A stretch of DNA of 60,945 bases, from the NCBI GenBank assembly GCA_035690495.1, contig DASSKK010000083.1, positions 1-60,945 on the forward strand, written 5' to 3'. Under the pieces are notes generated by a model, which did not search any database, was not told where the DNA came from, and worked only from the letters and a program-made list of their open reading frames with translations. The position numbers were made by a program, and so were the translations under genes. This DNA is from DASSKK01 sp035690495 (GTDB taxonomy: Bacteria > Actinomycetota > Actinomycetes > Propionibacteriales > Nocardioidaceae). This document shows, in pieces, positions 7,149 through 16,511 of this stretch (its first letter is position 1; each line of letters opens with the position of its first letter).

Positions 7149-9985
7149 CTGACTCACTGGTGGACCAGGCGGACGCAGAGAACTTCGATCACCTCTTCCG
7201 CATCGACCTCTTCTGGCAGAGCCCAGATCACCCGCCGATCCAGATCGAGCTCGATGACGGGTTCAAGGTCACCGCAACCAACGTCTCGTCCTACAAGGGC
7301 GTGCGCGTCTGGGAAGTACCCGCACTGCCGGGCTCCTCTGGCGAGGCCAAGCTCGACCAGGCGATTGCGAAGAACTCAACCAATCGGCTTGTGATCTTCC
7401 ACGACGGCGCGAAGCAGGTGTGGCGCTGGCCGTCACGCAGCAGCAAAGACGGCGGTGTGATCTCGCGGCCGGCGCGTCACGTCCACAAGGTCGGGAGCGC
7501 GGACCCGCAGTTCGGGGCCAAGCTCGACGCGATCCGCCTGCCCGAGTCCGGAGTGGACGTCAACGACCTCCTTTCTCGCGTTCGTGGAGCGTTCGATGTC
7601 GAGACGAAGAAGGAGACCAAGCGCGCGTCCAAGCTCATGGCGCAGATGTACGCCGCGGTCGAGAAGGGCTACTCGTCCAAGGTCGATCCGCGGGTCCGTG
7701 ACCATGAGATCTCAGTGACCCTTGCGCGCGTGCTCTTTCTGCTTTTCGGCGACGACACCGAGATGTGGAAGGACCCATCGGGCGAGCCCTTGCCGGACCT
7801 CTTCCAAGACTTCATCAAGGACCACACTGAGCGCGACGGCACCGACATCGCTCAGCGACTCAACGCCCTGTTCGAAACCCTCAAGAGGGCCCCCGGAGAC
7901 CGCAAGAACCTCGCCGCCGAGTTGACCGCCTTCCCCTACGTGAACGGCGGCATCTTCAACGAGTCGATCACCCTGCCCGTTCTGGACATCGACTTCCGGA
8001 AGGCAATCCTCGACGCCAGCGTCGTTGACTGGTCAACGATCAGCCCCGCGATCTTCGGCTCAATGTTCCAGTCCGTCCGTGACGCGCAGACCCGACGCGA
8101 ACTCGGAGAGCACTACACATCCGAGGAGAACATCCTCAAGACGCTCAACCCGCTGTTCCTCGACGAGCTGCGGGCGGAGTTCGAGGCCGCTGTTGTGCGG
8201 GAGACGGCTCAGAAGCGGATCAATGCCCTCAACGCTTTGTGGAAGAGGCTCGGTGACATCCGCTACATGGACCCCGCCTGTGGCTGTGGCAACTTCATCA
8301 TCGTCGCCTACCGCGAACTCCGAGACCTGGAGCTACGCATTATGGACGAGCTGGCGAACAACCAGCAGGGCGAAGACGCCGCCACGCTCGACGCAGACTG
8401 GACGACCCTGCTCAAGATCACTCTCGACCACTTCTATGGCATCGAGATCGACGAGTGGCCGGCCCGCATCGCCGAGACTGCGATGTTCCTCATGGACCGC
8501 CAGTGCGACCTCAAGATGAAGGAGCGGTTCGGTGCCGCGCCCGAACGGCTACCCATCCAGAAGTCGGCGAAGATTGTGGTTGGAAGTGCGCTAAGGATCG
8601 ACTGGGCAGATGTGGTTGCGCCGACATCTTCAGTCATTATCGCGGGTAATCCCCCCTTCCTAGGGCACAAGGAGCGGAGTCAGGTTCAGGGCGAAGAGCT
8701 GAAGGAAGCCTGGGGTACGTCGTCGGTACAGCACCTGGACTACGTGACTGCCTGGTATGCGAAGTCGCTGGCATACTTTGGCGAGTTGGACGGGCTCTGG
8801 GCATTTGTGTCGACCAACTCTGTGACGCAAGGAGAGGGAGTCGCGCCGCTCTTCCGGCCGATCCTCAGCGCGGGCTGGAGGATCAAGTTCGCTCATCGCT
8901 CCTTTAGGTGGGAGTCGGAAGCGACCGGCGCCGCAGCTGTGCATGTCACGATCGTAGGGTTCGCCCGTTACCCAGACACCGTTCGACTCTTCGACTACCC
9001 GACTGGACTCGGCGCCGCTCCGGTTGAGGTTCCGGCGACGAACATCAGCCCGTATCTGGTTGACGGACCAGACGTCCTCGTAGATGGGAGTCGCACGGTG
9101 CTCAGCCCTTCATTGGCTGAATTGCGTGCGGGGTCAACACCCATCGACTTTGGACACCTGCTTGTCGAAGACTCCGACCTGCCAGCCGTTCGAGCTGACC
9201 CCATTGCTTCCAAGTTTCTTCGCCCCTACTGCGGCGGCAAGGAGCTGATCAACGGGCTTGAATCGTGGTGTCTGTGGATGGACGTGCCAGGTGTGAAACT
9301 GAATGATCTGTCTAAGAGTCCCGTCCTCGCCAAGAGGATCTCATCTGTTCGAGCTGATCGCGAGGCGAGCGGGCGAGTTGCTACACAGCGACTTGCAGCC
9401 ACCCCCCATCTTTTCGGTGAACGGCGGCAGCCAAGTGCTGACTACCTGGGTATCCCACAGACCTTCAGTGACAGCCGAAGGTTCGCAACGGCGGCGAGGG
9501 TTCCTATCAACGTCATAGCGTCGATCAAGCTGTTCACGCACCCCGACCCGGACGGCTTCCTGTTCGCACTCATCTCATCGTCGATGTTCATCACCTGGCA
9601 AAAGACGATTGGCGGCAGGTTGAAGTCAGATCCATCGTTCTCAAGCAGTCTCGTCTGGAACACCTTTCCGGTGCCGGCTGTGAGCGCAGAGCAGCGCGTG
9701 GCCATTTCTGCCCTTGGGGATCGGATTCTCGCTGCGCGTGAAGCGCATCCAGGCAAGACGCTCGCAGACCTCTACAAGCCAGACGCGATGCCGGGCGACC
9801 TTGTGGCCGCGCACGCGAAGCTCGACAGAGCGATCGACGGAATGTTCGGTCTCCACCACGACGAGGTGACCTCGCTGGAGCGCCAGGAGACGCTGTTCGC
9901 GAAGTATCTTGCCCTGTCGTCTGGACTCTTGAGGGGACTCAAGTCGAATGCCCCGGCTCGCAAGCGAGCGAGGACCCGACCGTGA
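7145..9985 (+). CDS. class I N6-adenine DNA methyltransferase (type II-G/BREX-like)
   Basis: A 946-residue protein. An N-terminal region of about 350 residues (no confident nuclease motif seen) precedes a gamma-type adenine methyltransferase domain. That domain has SAM motif I MDPACGCGNFIIVAYREL (about residue 376) and catalytic motif IV AGNPPF (about 501). The C-terminal part resembles the target-recognition region of Eco57I/PglX-like enzymes. It should methylate adenine in a specific site and mark host DNA as self. ATG 7145 overlaps the helicase stop by four bases, which indicates coupled translation. An in-frame extension upstream lies inside the helicase gene and is not real. Confidence 0.85.
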   Translation: MTDSLVDQADAENFDHLFRIDLFWQSPDHPPIQIELDDGFKVTATNVSSYKGVRVWEVPALPGSSGEAKLDQAIAKNSTNRLVIFHDGAKQVWRWPSRSSKDGGVISRPARHVHKVGSADPQFGAKLDAIRLPESGVDVNDLLSRVRGAFDVETKKETKRASKLMAQMYAAVEKGYSSKVDPRVRDHEISVTLARVLFLLFGDDTEMWKDPSGEPLPDLFQDFIKDHTERDGTDIAQRLNALFETLKRAPGDRKNLAAELTAFPYVNGGIFNESITLPVLDIDFRKAILDASVVDWSTISPAIFGSMFQSVRDAQTRRELGEHYTSEENILKTLNPLFLDELRAEFEAAVVRETAQKRINALNALWKRLGDIRYMDPACGCGNFIIVAYRELRDLELRIMDELANNQQGEDAATLDADWTTLLKITLDHFYGIEIDEWPARIAETAMFLMDRQCDLKMKERFGAAPERLPIQKSAKIVVGSALRIDWADVVAPTSSVIIAGNPPFLGHKERSQVQGEELKEAWGTSSVQHLDYVTAWYAKSLAYFGELDGLWAFVSTNSVTQGEGVAPLFRPILSAGWRIKFAHRSFRWESEATGAAAVHVTIVGFARYPDTVRLFDYPTGLGAAPVEVPATNISPYLVDGPDVLVDGSRTVLSPSLAELRAGSTPIDFGHLLVEDSDLPAVRADPIASKFLRPYCGGKELINGLESWCLWMDVPGVKLNDLSKSPVLAKRISSVRADREASGRVATQRLAATPHLFGERRQPSADYLGIPQTFSDSRRFATAARVPINVIASIKLFTHPDPDGFLFALISSSMFITWQKTIGGRLKSDPSFSSSLVWNTFPVPAVSAEQRVAISALGDRILAAREAHPGKTLADLYKPDAMPGDLVAAHAKLDRAIDGMFGLHHDEVTSLERQETLFAKYLALSSGLLRGLKSNAPARKRARTRP

Positions 9986-10079
9986 TTAGGTTCGCCCTCG
10001 ATTCCTTGGCTCTCCGCGCACCCGACCATGACGGCCGGTTCTTCGTCCCAAGCACGTCCAAAGTTGGCCGAGGCGATCC

Positions 10080-11297
10080 GTGACTCGGCTATTCGAACGT
10101 GGAGAGCTCCGGGAGTTCCTGCACCAGCTCCTTCGGGACACCGCGGGGAAGATCGAGGACCTTCCCGAGGACGAAATTCTGTCTCGTTCAACTGATGACC
10201 TGCTCGACCAGTTCGTTCGAAGCGCGACCTTGGTCGTGCCCGAGGTCAGCGAGAGTCCGGTGGACGGGCGCGTAGCCGAGACCTCGATGCAGGTCCGCGA
10301 CCAGTGGGGGCTCGATCGGAACTACACCGTGCGGGGGCTCACCATCAGTGCCACGTTTGAGTTCAGCGGAGACGCTCGGCTGTTCAACTACCGCCCGAGC
10401 ACACACTTGATGACGCGGTTCGAAGCTTCCCTTGGAAGCGGAACTATCACGGTGACCTCAGGTCAGACGGAAAGTGACATCGAGCCTGAGAAGGCGCAGG
10501 CTGCGATTGCCCGCGAGATGGACCCCATCCGGACGGAGCTGGGGCATGTGAGGGCCGACGTACAAGCGCACAACGCACGAGTGGCTGAGCAACTTCGTCC
10601 TGCGATCGAGCGGCGCAAGGAGTTGGTGCAGAAGCGACGCAGTTTGGCGGGGGCCCTGGGATTCCCCATCTCAAAGCGTCCCGATGCACCTCGTCCAGTT
10701 CCGCTGTCCAGGAAACAGGTTGGCGCAGCCCGAACGAAGCGGACTGCGGCTCCCTACGCGGACGAACCCGCTTTGACTGCCGAGCAGTATGAGGACGTCA
10801 TCAAGGTCGTGCAGTCCACCCTTCTCGCCATGGAACGAACGCCGTCCGTTGCCTCCGGTAAGGACGAGGAGGAGCTCCGTGACCAGATTCTCGTCCAACT
10901 CAACGGCACCTTCGAGGGAGCCGCCACAGGCGAGACGTTCGTCCAGAAGGGGAAGACCGACATTCTCGTGAAGGAGGGCGACCGCCACATCTTTGTCGGC
11001 GAGTGCAAGTGGTGGACGGGCGCGAAGGCATGTGGTGAGGCGATCGACCAACTTCTGAACTATTTGCCGTGGCGCGACGAGAAGGCCGCGTTGATCCTCT
11101 TCATCGACCGCAAGGACGCGAGCGCGGTCTTGAGCAAGGCTGACCAGGCGTTGAGGGATCATGCTTCCTTCAAGCGAGAGGGCGCCACAGCCGCTGAGCC
11201 GGCCGCTCGCCGAAACTTCGTCCTCGGACACCCAGACGATCCCGATCGCGAGATCCGCCTTGCACTGCTGTTCGCCGTGCTCCCCAAGGACACCTGA
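10080..11297 (+). CDS. coiled-coil PD-(D/E)XK-like nuclease, third gene of defence operon
   Basis: This 405-residue protein has an N-terminal part without a known family and a helical, charged middle (about residues 150-200, coiled-coil-like). The C-terminal part shows the pattern of a PD-(D/E)XK nuclease: KTDILV followed by FVGECKWW (about residues 298-318), an Asp then Glu-x-Lys on adjacent strands. This is the restriction-endonuclease fold core and would supply DNA cleavage alongside the methyltransferase. GTG 10080 is used. The 94 bases before it hold another ATG (10028) in a different frame whose product (KLAEAIRDSAI) looks partly protein-like, so the exact N-terminus is uncertain. Confidence 0.65.
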   Translation: MTRLFERGELREFLHQLLRDTAGKIEDLPEDEILSRSTDDLLDQFVRSATLVVPEVSESPVDGRVAETSMQVRDQWGLDRNYTVRGLTISATFEFSGDARLFNYRPSTHLMTRFEASLGSGTITVTSGQTESDIEPEKAQAAIAREMDPIRTELGHVRADVQAHNARVAEQLRPAIERRKELVQKRRSLAGALGFPISKRPDAPRPVPLSRKQVGAARTKRTAAPYADEPALTAEQYEDVIKVVQSTLLAMERTPSVASGKDEEELRDQILVQLNGTFEGAATGETFVQKGKTDILVKEGDRHIFVGECKWWTGAKACGEAIDQLLNYLPWRDEKAALILFIDRKDASAVLSKADQALRDHASFKREGATAAEPAARRNFVLGHPDDPDREIRLALLFAVLPKDT

Positions 11298-11385
11298 ATC
11301 TCCACCACCGTTCAACACACCTCTTTCATCCACCCCCCGGGCGCTGGCCACTCGCGATCTGCCGCCGGCCGTTTGGGATGTGACC

Positions 11386-14300
11386 ATGACGCTCCACAAG
11401 CTCTCGGCGGGGTCGGGGTACGAATACCTGACCCGGCAGGTCGCCGCGCTCGACTCGACCGAGAAAGGCACCACTTCCCTGGCCGACTACTACTCGGCGA
11501 AGGGCGAGTCGCCCGGGCATTGGTTGGGCTCAGGGCTCGTCGGCGTCGACGGCCTGGAGGCCGGCGATGTGGTGACGGCCGAGCAGATGAAGTACCTCTT
11601 CGGCACCGGGTCTCACCCGCTCACGGGCGAGCCGCTCGGGGCGGCGTACAAGGTCTACGACAACTCAGGCATCGACGGGTTCAACGCCGAGGTCGCCCGA
11701 CGGATTCGAACTACGGGCGAGTCACGGCCGCCGTACGACGCGCTTGCCCGCGTGAGGTCCGAGGTCGCCCGCGAGCGCTTCGTCGCCGAGCACGGGCGAG
11801 AGCCGAAGAACGCCCGGGAGCTGTCGGACGCGCTGGCTCGCTACTCCCGACCGCGTCAGTCCGCTGTGGCTGGGTTCGACCTGACGTTCTCGCCCGTGAA
11901 GTCGGTATCGACCCTGTGGGCCATCGCGCCGGCGGAAGTTGCGCGCGCGATCGAGAAGGCGCACAACGAGGCCGTCGGTGACGCTCTGGCCTTCATCGAG
12001 CGTGAGGTGCTGTTCACCCGGGAGGGGCGCAACGGTGCCCGGCAGGTCGAGGCGCGTGGGCTCATCGGGACAGCGTTCACGCACCGCGACTCCCGTGCGG
12101 GCGACCCCGATCTGCACACCCACGTCGCGGTCGCCAACAAGGTGCAGACGCGCTCGGGCAAGTGGCTCTCGATCTACGGCAAGGTCCTGCACGAGCACGT
12201 CGTCGCCGCGTCGGAGACCTACAACACCGCGCTGGAGCGGCACCTGGTCGAGACGCTCGGAGTCAGGTTCGTCGAGCGGCCTGGGGTTTCGACGGGCTCA
12301 ACCGTCGGAGATGGTAAGCGACCGGTGCGCGAGATCGAGGGCGTCTCGGCGGAACTGTGTGAGCGGTGGTCGCAGCGGCGGACCTCCATCGCCGCGCGGC
12401 AACGGGAGCTGGCGCGGGAGTTCCGAACGAGGCACGGCCGCCCACCGACACCGGTCGAGTCGGTGGCGCTGGCACAGCAGGCGAACCTCGAGACCCGCGA
12501 GGCCAAGCGCGAGCCGCGGTCGTACGCCGAGCAGCGGCAGGCCTGGTGGAGCGAAGCCGTCGACATACTCGGGTCCGAGCGGAGTGTCGAGTCGATGGTG
12601 TCGACGGCCCTTCGCCCTGCCCGGCGGCCGGAGCAGCAGGTCACGACGGCGTGGATCCACGAAGCCGCTGAGCGGGTGATCGCCGAGGTTGAGTCACGAC
12701 GGGCGACCTGGCAGGTCTGGCATGTGCGCGCCGAGGCACAACGCCAAGTGCGGGGCGTCGCCGTACCTGCTGACCGGGTGGCTGAGGTCGTCGAGTGGAT
12801 CGTCGACGACGCGGTCGGCCGTCTATCGATCAACCTGACGCCGGAACTTGATCCGATCACCGAGCCGTCCGTGCTGCGCCGCTCGGACGGCACCAGCGTC
12901 TACCGGCACACGGGCCGGGATCACTACACGAGCCGTCGTGTGCTGGAGGCCGAGCAGAGCGTCGTCGAAGCTGCCGGGCGCCCACCGGGCGTCGCGTGGT
13001 CTCCGGACGACGTGGAGCTGTCGGTGCTCGCCGCAATCCTCGACGGCGTACCGCTCAACCGCGGCCAGCAGGACATGGTGACCGCCCTGGCGACCAGCGG
13101 CGCGCGCGTGCAACTCGCCCTCGCGCCAGCCGGGTCGGGCAAGACAACGGCGATACAGGTGCTGGCGAACGTGTGGACGGAGGGTGGCCACAATACGGTC
13201 GGGCTCGCGCCGTCCGCGGCAGCCGCTGCGGCGCTCGCCGAGGCGACCGGAATGCCGTGCGAGACGCTCGCCAAGGTCGTCCACAACCTCCGCCACGACG
13301 CCGACTCGTCGCTCTTGACCAGCATCGGCGCCGGCACGCTGGTGGTCATCGACGAGGCCGGCATGGCCGACACGCTCACCCTTGCGGCCGTGATCGAGTA
13401 CGCCGTCGCGCGGGGCTCGTCGGTGCGTCTCGTCGGTGACGACCGCCAACTCGCCGCTATCGGCGCTGGTGGCGTGCTGCGGGACATTGCCGCCACCCAC
13501 GGTGCGGTTCGGCTGGACGAGCTTGTGCGGTTCGCCGATCCGGCCGAGGCCCAGGCGTCGCTGGCGCTGCGCGAGGGCGACCAGTCCGCGCTGGGCTTCT
13601 ACCTCGACAACGATCGGGTTCACGTCGGCGACGCCGACAGCTCTGTCGATGAGGTCTTCGAGGTCTGGCAGCGCGAGCGCGCCGGCGGTCGGGACTGCCT
13701 CATGCTCGCGCCGACGCGTGAACTCGTCCGGGAGCTGAACCTGCGAGCCCAGGCTGCCCGCGGCCCAGCCGGAGCATCCGCGCCGCTCTCAGATGGCTGC
13801 GCGGCCCACGTCGACGACGTGGTGATCAGCCGCCGCAACGATCGAAGGCTCGGCGTGAGCGGCACGGACTGGGTCAAGAACGGCGACCGCTGGCAGGTCG
13901 AGGCTGTGCGCGCGGACGGCGGCCTGGCCGTGCGACACCTCGCCTCGCGGCTCTACGCGAAGCTGCCCCCGGACTACGTCGCCGCCCACGTCGAGCTCGG
14001 CTACGCCTCCACGGTGCACACCGCCCAGGGCATCACCACCGACGTCGTCCACGGCATCGTCACCGGGGCGGAGGACCGGCAGCTGCTCTACACGATGCTC
14101 ACCCGCGGTCGCGTCGAGAACCACGCCCACCTCGTCCTCGGCTCCGATGAAACACACGCCCTGCCCAGCCCGACCGACGACCGTGCGCTGACCGCGACCG
14201 AGGTGCTCGAAGGGATCCTCGCCCGCGACGGTGCCGCCGTCTCCGCCACCACGGCGCAAGCTACGGGCGCTTCGCCGGAGGCCCAGCTGCACGACGCGGT

Positions 14301-14967
14301 CACGCGGTACGCCGACGCGGTCACCCTCGCTGCATCCATGCTGCGTGCTGACCCTGAGGACGCCGGGCCTGGACCCCTCCCCTGGCTGCCGGGCATCCCC
14401 GAGGTTGTGGCCGACCATCCGAGCTGGGGGCCGTACCTGTCCGCGCGCTCGCGCCGCGCCAGCGCGCTGGCTAGCGAAGTCGCCCGACGCGAGAGGTTGC
14501 CGCGGTGGACCACGCGATACGACGACGTCCTCACCGCGGACCTGCGCCGTGAGCTCGTCGTCTGGCGAGCTGCCAGCGGCGTACTTGCCGACGAGCGATC
14601 GCTCGTCGGACCGCCACCGCACGACGACGGCGAGGCGGCGTATCACCGCAGCCTCACCAACCGGATCAACGCTCGCTACGGCGACGCGCTCCACGCCTGG
14701 CAGGAGCGGGTCGTCGCGTACGTCGGGAATCGCGATGAGCAGACCGGTCAGTTGGCGAAGTACCTCGACGGGATCCAGCGCAAGGGCGTCGATGCCGAGC
14801 GGATGCTCGAGCTCGCCGTCGCCCGCAAGCCGCTGCCTGTCGACCACCCAACCGCCGCCCTCGCCTACCGGGTGAAGGATCTCGTCGCGCGGCGAACCCG
14901 CAGCGCAGGTCTTGTCGACGACTTCCGCCGCACGACGCCCTCCAATGGACCTGTCCTCGGGCTCTGA
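11386..14967 (+). CDS. MobF-family conjugative relaxase/helicase (TraA/TrwC type)
   Basis: A 1193-residue relaxase-helicase. The N-terminal relaxase domain shows candidate catalytic tyrosines in SGYEYL (residues 12 and 14) and the metal-binding HTH pair in DPDLHTHVAVANK (about residue 243). A RecD-like helicase follows with Walker A LAPAGSGKTT (about 580), VVIDEAGM, GDDRQLAA and STVHTAQGI. It nicks the transfer origin and unwinds the strand for conjugation. ATG 11386 is chosen because the preceding sequence is unlike a relaxase N-terminus; GTG 11380 is equally possible. No coupling protein or secretion gene is in the window, so the element is probably mobilizable rather than self-transmissible. 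Confidence 0.9.
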   Translation: MTLHKLSAGSGYEYLTRQVAALDSTEKGTTSLADYYSAKGESPGHWLGSGLVGVDGLEAGDVVTAEQMKYLFGTGSHPLTGEPLGAAYKVYDNSGIDGFNAEVARRIRTTGESRPPYDALARVRSEVARERFVAEHGREPKNARELSDALARYSRPRQSAVAGFDLTFSPVKSVSTLWAIAPAEVARAIEKAHNEAVGDALAFIEREVLFTREGRNGARQVEARGLIGTAFTHRDSRAGDPDLHTHVAVANKVQTRSGKWLSIYGKVLHEHVVAASETYNTALERHLVETLGVRFVERPGVSTGSTVGDGKRPVREIEGVSAELCERWSQRRTSIAARQRELAREFRTRHGRPPTPVESVALAQQANLETREAKREPRSYAEQRQAWWSEAVDILGSERSVESMVSTALRPARRPEQQVTTAWIHEAAERVIAEVESRRATWQVWHVRAEAQRQVRGVAVPADRVAEVVEWIVDDAVGRLSINLTPELDPITEPSVLRRSDGTSVYRHTGRDHYTSRRVLEAEQSVVEAAGRPPGVAWSPDDVELSVLAAILDGVPLNRGQQDMVTALATSGARVQLALAPAGSGKTTAIQVLANVWTEGGHNTVGLAPSAAAAAALAEATGMPCETLAKVVHNLRHDADSSLLTSIGAGTLVVIDEAGMADTLTLAAVIEYAVARGSSVRLVGDDRQLAAIGAGGVLRDIAATHGAVRLDELVRFADPAEAQASLALREGDQSALGFYLDNDRVHVGDADSSVDEVFEVWQRERAGGRDCLMLAPTRELVRELNLRAQAARGPAGASAPLSDGCAAHVDDVVISRRNDRRLGVSGTDWVKNGDRWQVEAVRADGGLAVRHLASRLYAKLPPDYVAAHVELGYASTVHTAQGITTDVVHGIVTGAEDRQLLYTMLTRGRVENHAHLVLGSDETHALPSPTDDRALTATEVLEGILARDGAAVSATTAQATGASPEAQLHDAVTRYADAVTLAASMLRADPEDAGPGPLPWLPGIPEVVADHPSWGPYLSARSRRASALASEVARRERLPRWTTRYDDVLTADLRRELVVWRAASGVLADERSLVGPPPHDDGEAAYHRSLTNRINARYGDALHAWQERVVAYVGNRDEQTGQLAKYLDGIQRKGVDAERMLELAVARKPLPVDHPTAALAYRVKDLVARRTRSAGLVDDFRRTTPSNGPVLGL

Positions 14968-14981
14968 GAACTCGTCTGCCA

Positions 14982-15017
14982 CTTGGAATGTATCGGGCGA
15001 GGTCGATACATTCCAAG
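14982..15017 (+). promoter_or_regulatory. 14-bp-arm palindromic operator/promoter of the TA operon
   Basis: A perfect inverted repeat: CTTGGAATGTATCG at 14982-14995, an 8-base spacer, and its complement at 15004-15017. It ends one base before ATG 15019. TTGGAA (14983-14988) and GATACA (15005-15010), 16 bases apart, fall inside the two arms as -35 and -10 boxes. The transcription start would coincide with the start codon, giving a leaderless mRNA. AbiEi-type antitoxins repress their own operons through inverted repeats, so this is the likely binding site. Confidence 0.75.
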
Positions 15018-15018
15018 C

Positions 15019-16134
15019 ATGAAGTCGAAGGATGCCCTCCGCGTGCTCGCTGAGGTCACCGCCTACCAGTGGGGCATGGTGACGTCGGCTCAAGCCAGCA
15101 TGAACGGCATCGCACGCCTCGACCTCTCCCGACTCGCCGCGGACGGCCAGCTGGAACGCCTCGCTCACGGGGTCTACAAGGACGCCGGCGCTCCCGCCGG
15201 CCCGCACGACGACCTGAAGGCAGCCTGGCTCAGCACCGATCCGAAGACGATGGGCGAGGCGCGCATCAAGGACCTCGCCAACGGTGTCGTTGTGGCAGGA
15301 GAGTCCGCCGCCGACCTGCACGGCATCGGTGACTTCCGCGCCCTGCGGCACGAGTTCGTCTCTCCCGCCCGCCGCCAGAGTCAGCGCAGCGCCGTCCGCT
15401 ACCGCCAGCGCACCCTTGACCCCGGCGACGTCACGCTCGTCGATGGCCTGCCGGTCATGACGATGGAGCGCGCCATCGCCGATCTCGTCGAAGAGGTGGG
15501 CGACCTCAGCCTCGTCGCCGACGCACTCCGCGACGCCTCTCGCAAGCGGGACCTCGACCTCGAGCGGCTCCGATCACTCCTCGCTCACCTCGCCCAGCGC
15601 AAGGGACTCAAGAAGGGTGATGGATCCGCCCTGCTGGATCGGCTGATGGAGATAGCCGGCATCGACATCGACTCGCTGACGCGGCTCATCGCGCGTTCGC
15701 CGACGTACAGCTCCCTCGCCCAGGTGGCCAGACTCGTCAGCAACATTGATGCCGCCATTGGCACGCGCGGAGCCGCCGGGCCTGGTCGTCGATACGATGG
15801 ATTCATGGCCGAGACGGCAGCGCCGACCCGCAAGCCACTCAGCGGCCCGACCGGTCGCCGCGTGGCGGCCCACCGTGACGAGCTGCTTGAGGTGCTGCGC
15901 CGTCACGGCGTCACGAACCCCGAGATCTTCGGAAGTGCTGCGCGTGGTGACGACCACGAGGGCAGCGACGTCGACATCCTGGTCGACTTTCCTCCGGGGA
16001 CCAGCATCATCGACATCATCGGCATCCAGCACGAGCTGGAGGATCTCCTTGGCGTGCCGGTCGATCTGGTCCCCCGCAGCGGGTTGAAGGAGCGCGTGCG
16101 CTCCCGGGCGGCCAAGGACCTGCTTCCACTGTGA
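15019..16134 (+). CDS. fused AbiEi-like antitoxin and MntA nucleotidyltransferase
   Basis: A 371-residue protein joining two antitoxin types. Residues about 1-230 resemble AbiEi: a winged helix (VTSAQASMNG, LERLAHGVYK) and the antitoxin body with VMTMERAIADL. Residues about 263-371 are a minimal nucleotidyltransferase with GSAARG then SDVDILVDF, the MntA active site. MntA AMPylates and silences HepT. ATG 15019 is used; an earlier ATG at 14988 lies inside the palindrome. A free-standing MntA could start at Met 15805, but the frame is continuous. The stop overlaps the hepT start. Two antitoxin activities in one polypeptide would combine transcriptional repression and toxin modification; this is inference. 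Confidence 0.8.
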   Translation: MKSKDALRVLAEVTAYQWGMVTSAQASMNGIARLDLSRLAADGQLERLAHGVYKDAGAPAGPHDDLKAAWLSTDPKTMGEARIKDLANGVVVAGESAADLHGIGDFRALRHEFVSPARRQSQRSAVRYRQRTLDPGDVTLVDGLPVMTMERAIADLVEEVGDLSLVADALRDASRKRDLDLERLRSLLAHLAQRKGLKKGDGSALLDRLMEIAGIDIDSLTRLIARSPTYSSLAQVARLVSNIDAAIGTRGAAGPGRRYDGFMAETAAPTRKPLSGPTGRRVAAHRDELLEVLRRHGVTNPEIFGSAARGDDHEGSDVDILVDFPPGTSIIDIIGIQHELEDLLGVPVDLVPRSGLKERVRSRAAKDLLPL

Positions 16135-16478
16135 GCCGATCCGACGCAGAGGCCCTCGACGACATTGCGGCGGCGATCACGTCGATCCGTTCACACCTGA
16201 AGCACGGACCGATCAGCGTGGAGATCGTGATGGACGCCGTGGCCATGCGGCTCCTCGATATCGGTGAAGCGGTGAAAGCGCTCAGCACCGAGACAACCGA
16301 CACCGAGCCGGAGATCAGGTGGCGCGAGATCGCCGGCATGCGGGACTTCCTTGCCCACCACTACTTCGCAACCAACCCCGAGATTGTCCAAGCGGTAATC
16401 GACCAGGACCTACCGCCCCTCGCCGAGGCTGTCGAGCGCATGCAAGCGCTGCTGCCACCTGAAGAGCGAGACATCTAA
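16131..16478 (+). CDS. hepT: HepT-like HEPN ribonuclease toxin
   Basis: A 115-residue all-helical HEPN protein carrying the RX4HXY active site as RDFLAHHY (about residue 70). HepT toxins cut RNA and are neutralised by MntA, which adds AMP to the Tyr of this motif. The GTG start overlaps the last four bases of the antitoxin gene. The motif is complete, so the toxin looks active. Confidence 0.88.
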   Translation: MSRSDAEALDDIAAAITSIRSHLKHGPISVEIVMDAVAMRLLDIGEAVKALSTETTDTEPEIRWREIAGMRDFLAHHYFATNPEIVQAVIDQDLPPLAEAVERMQALLPPEERDI

Positions 16479-16511
16479 GCTCGGGCCTGCCGACGCAACC
16501 TCTCAGTACGC

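Noticed and set aside
13789..15351. A 520-codon frame on the minus strand
   Set aside because: It is antisense to the relaxase and the antitoxin gene and shows no protein-like motif.
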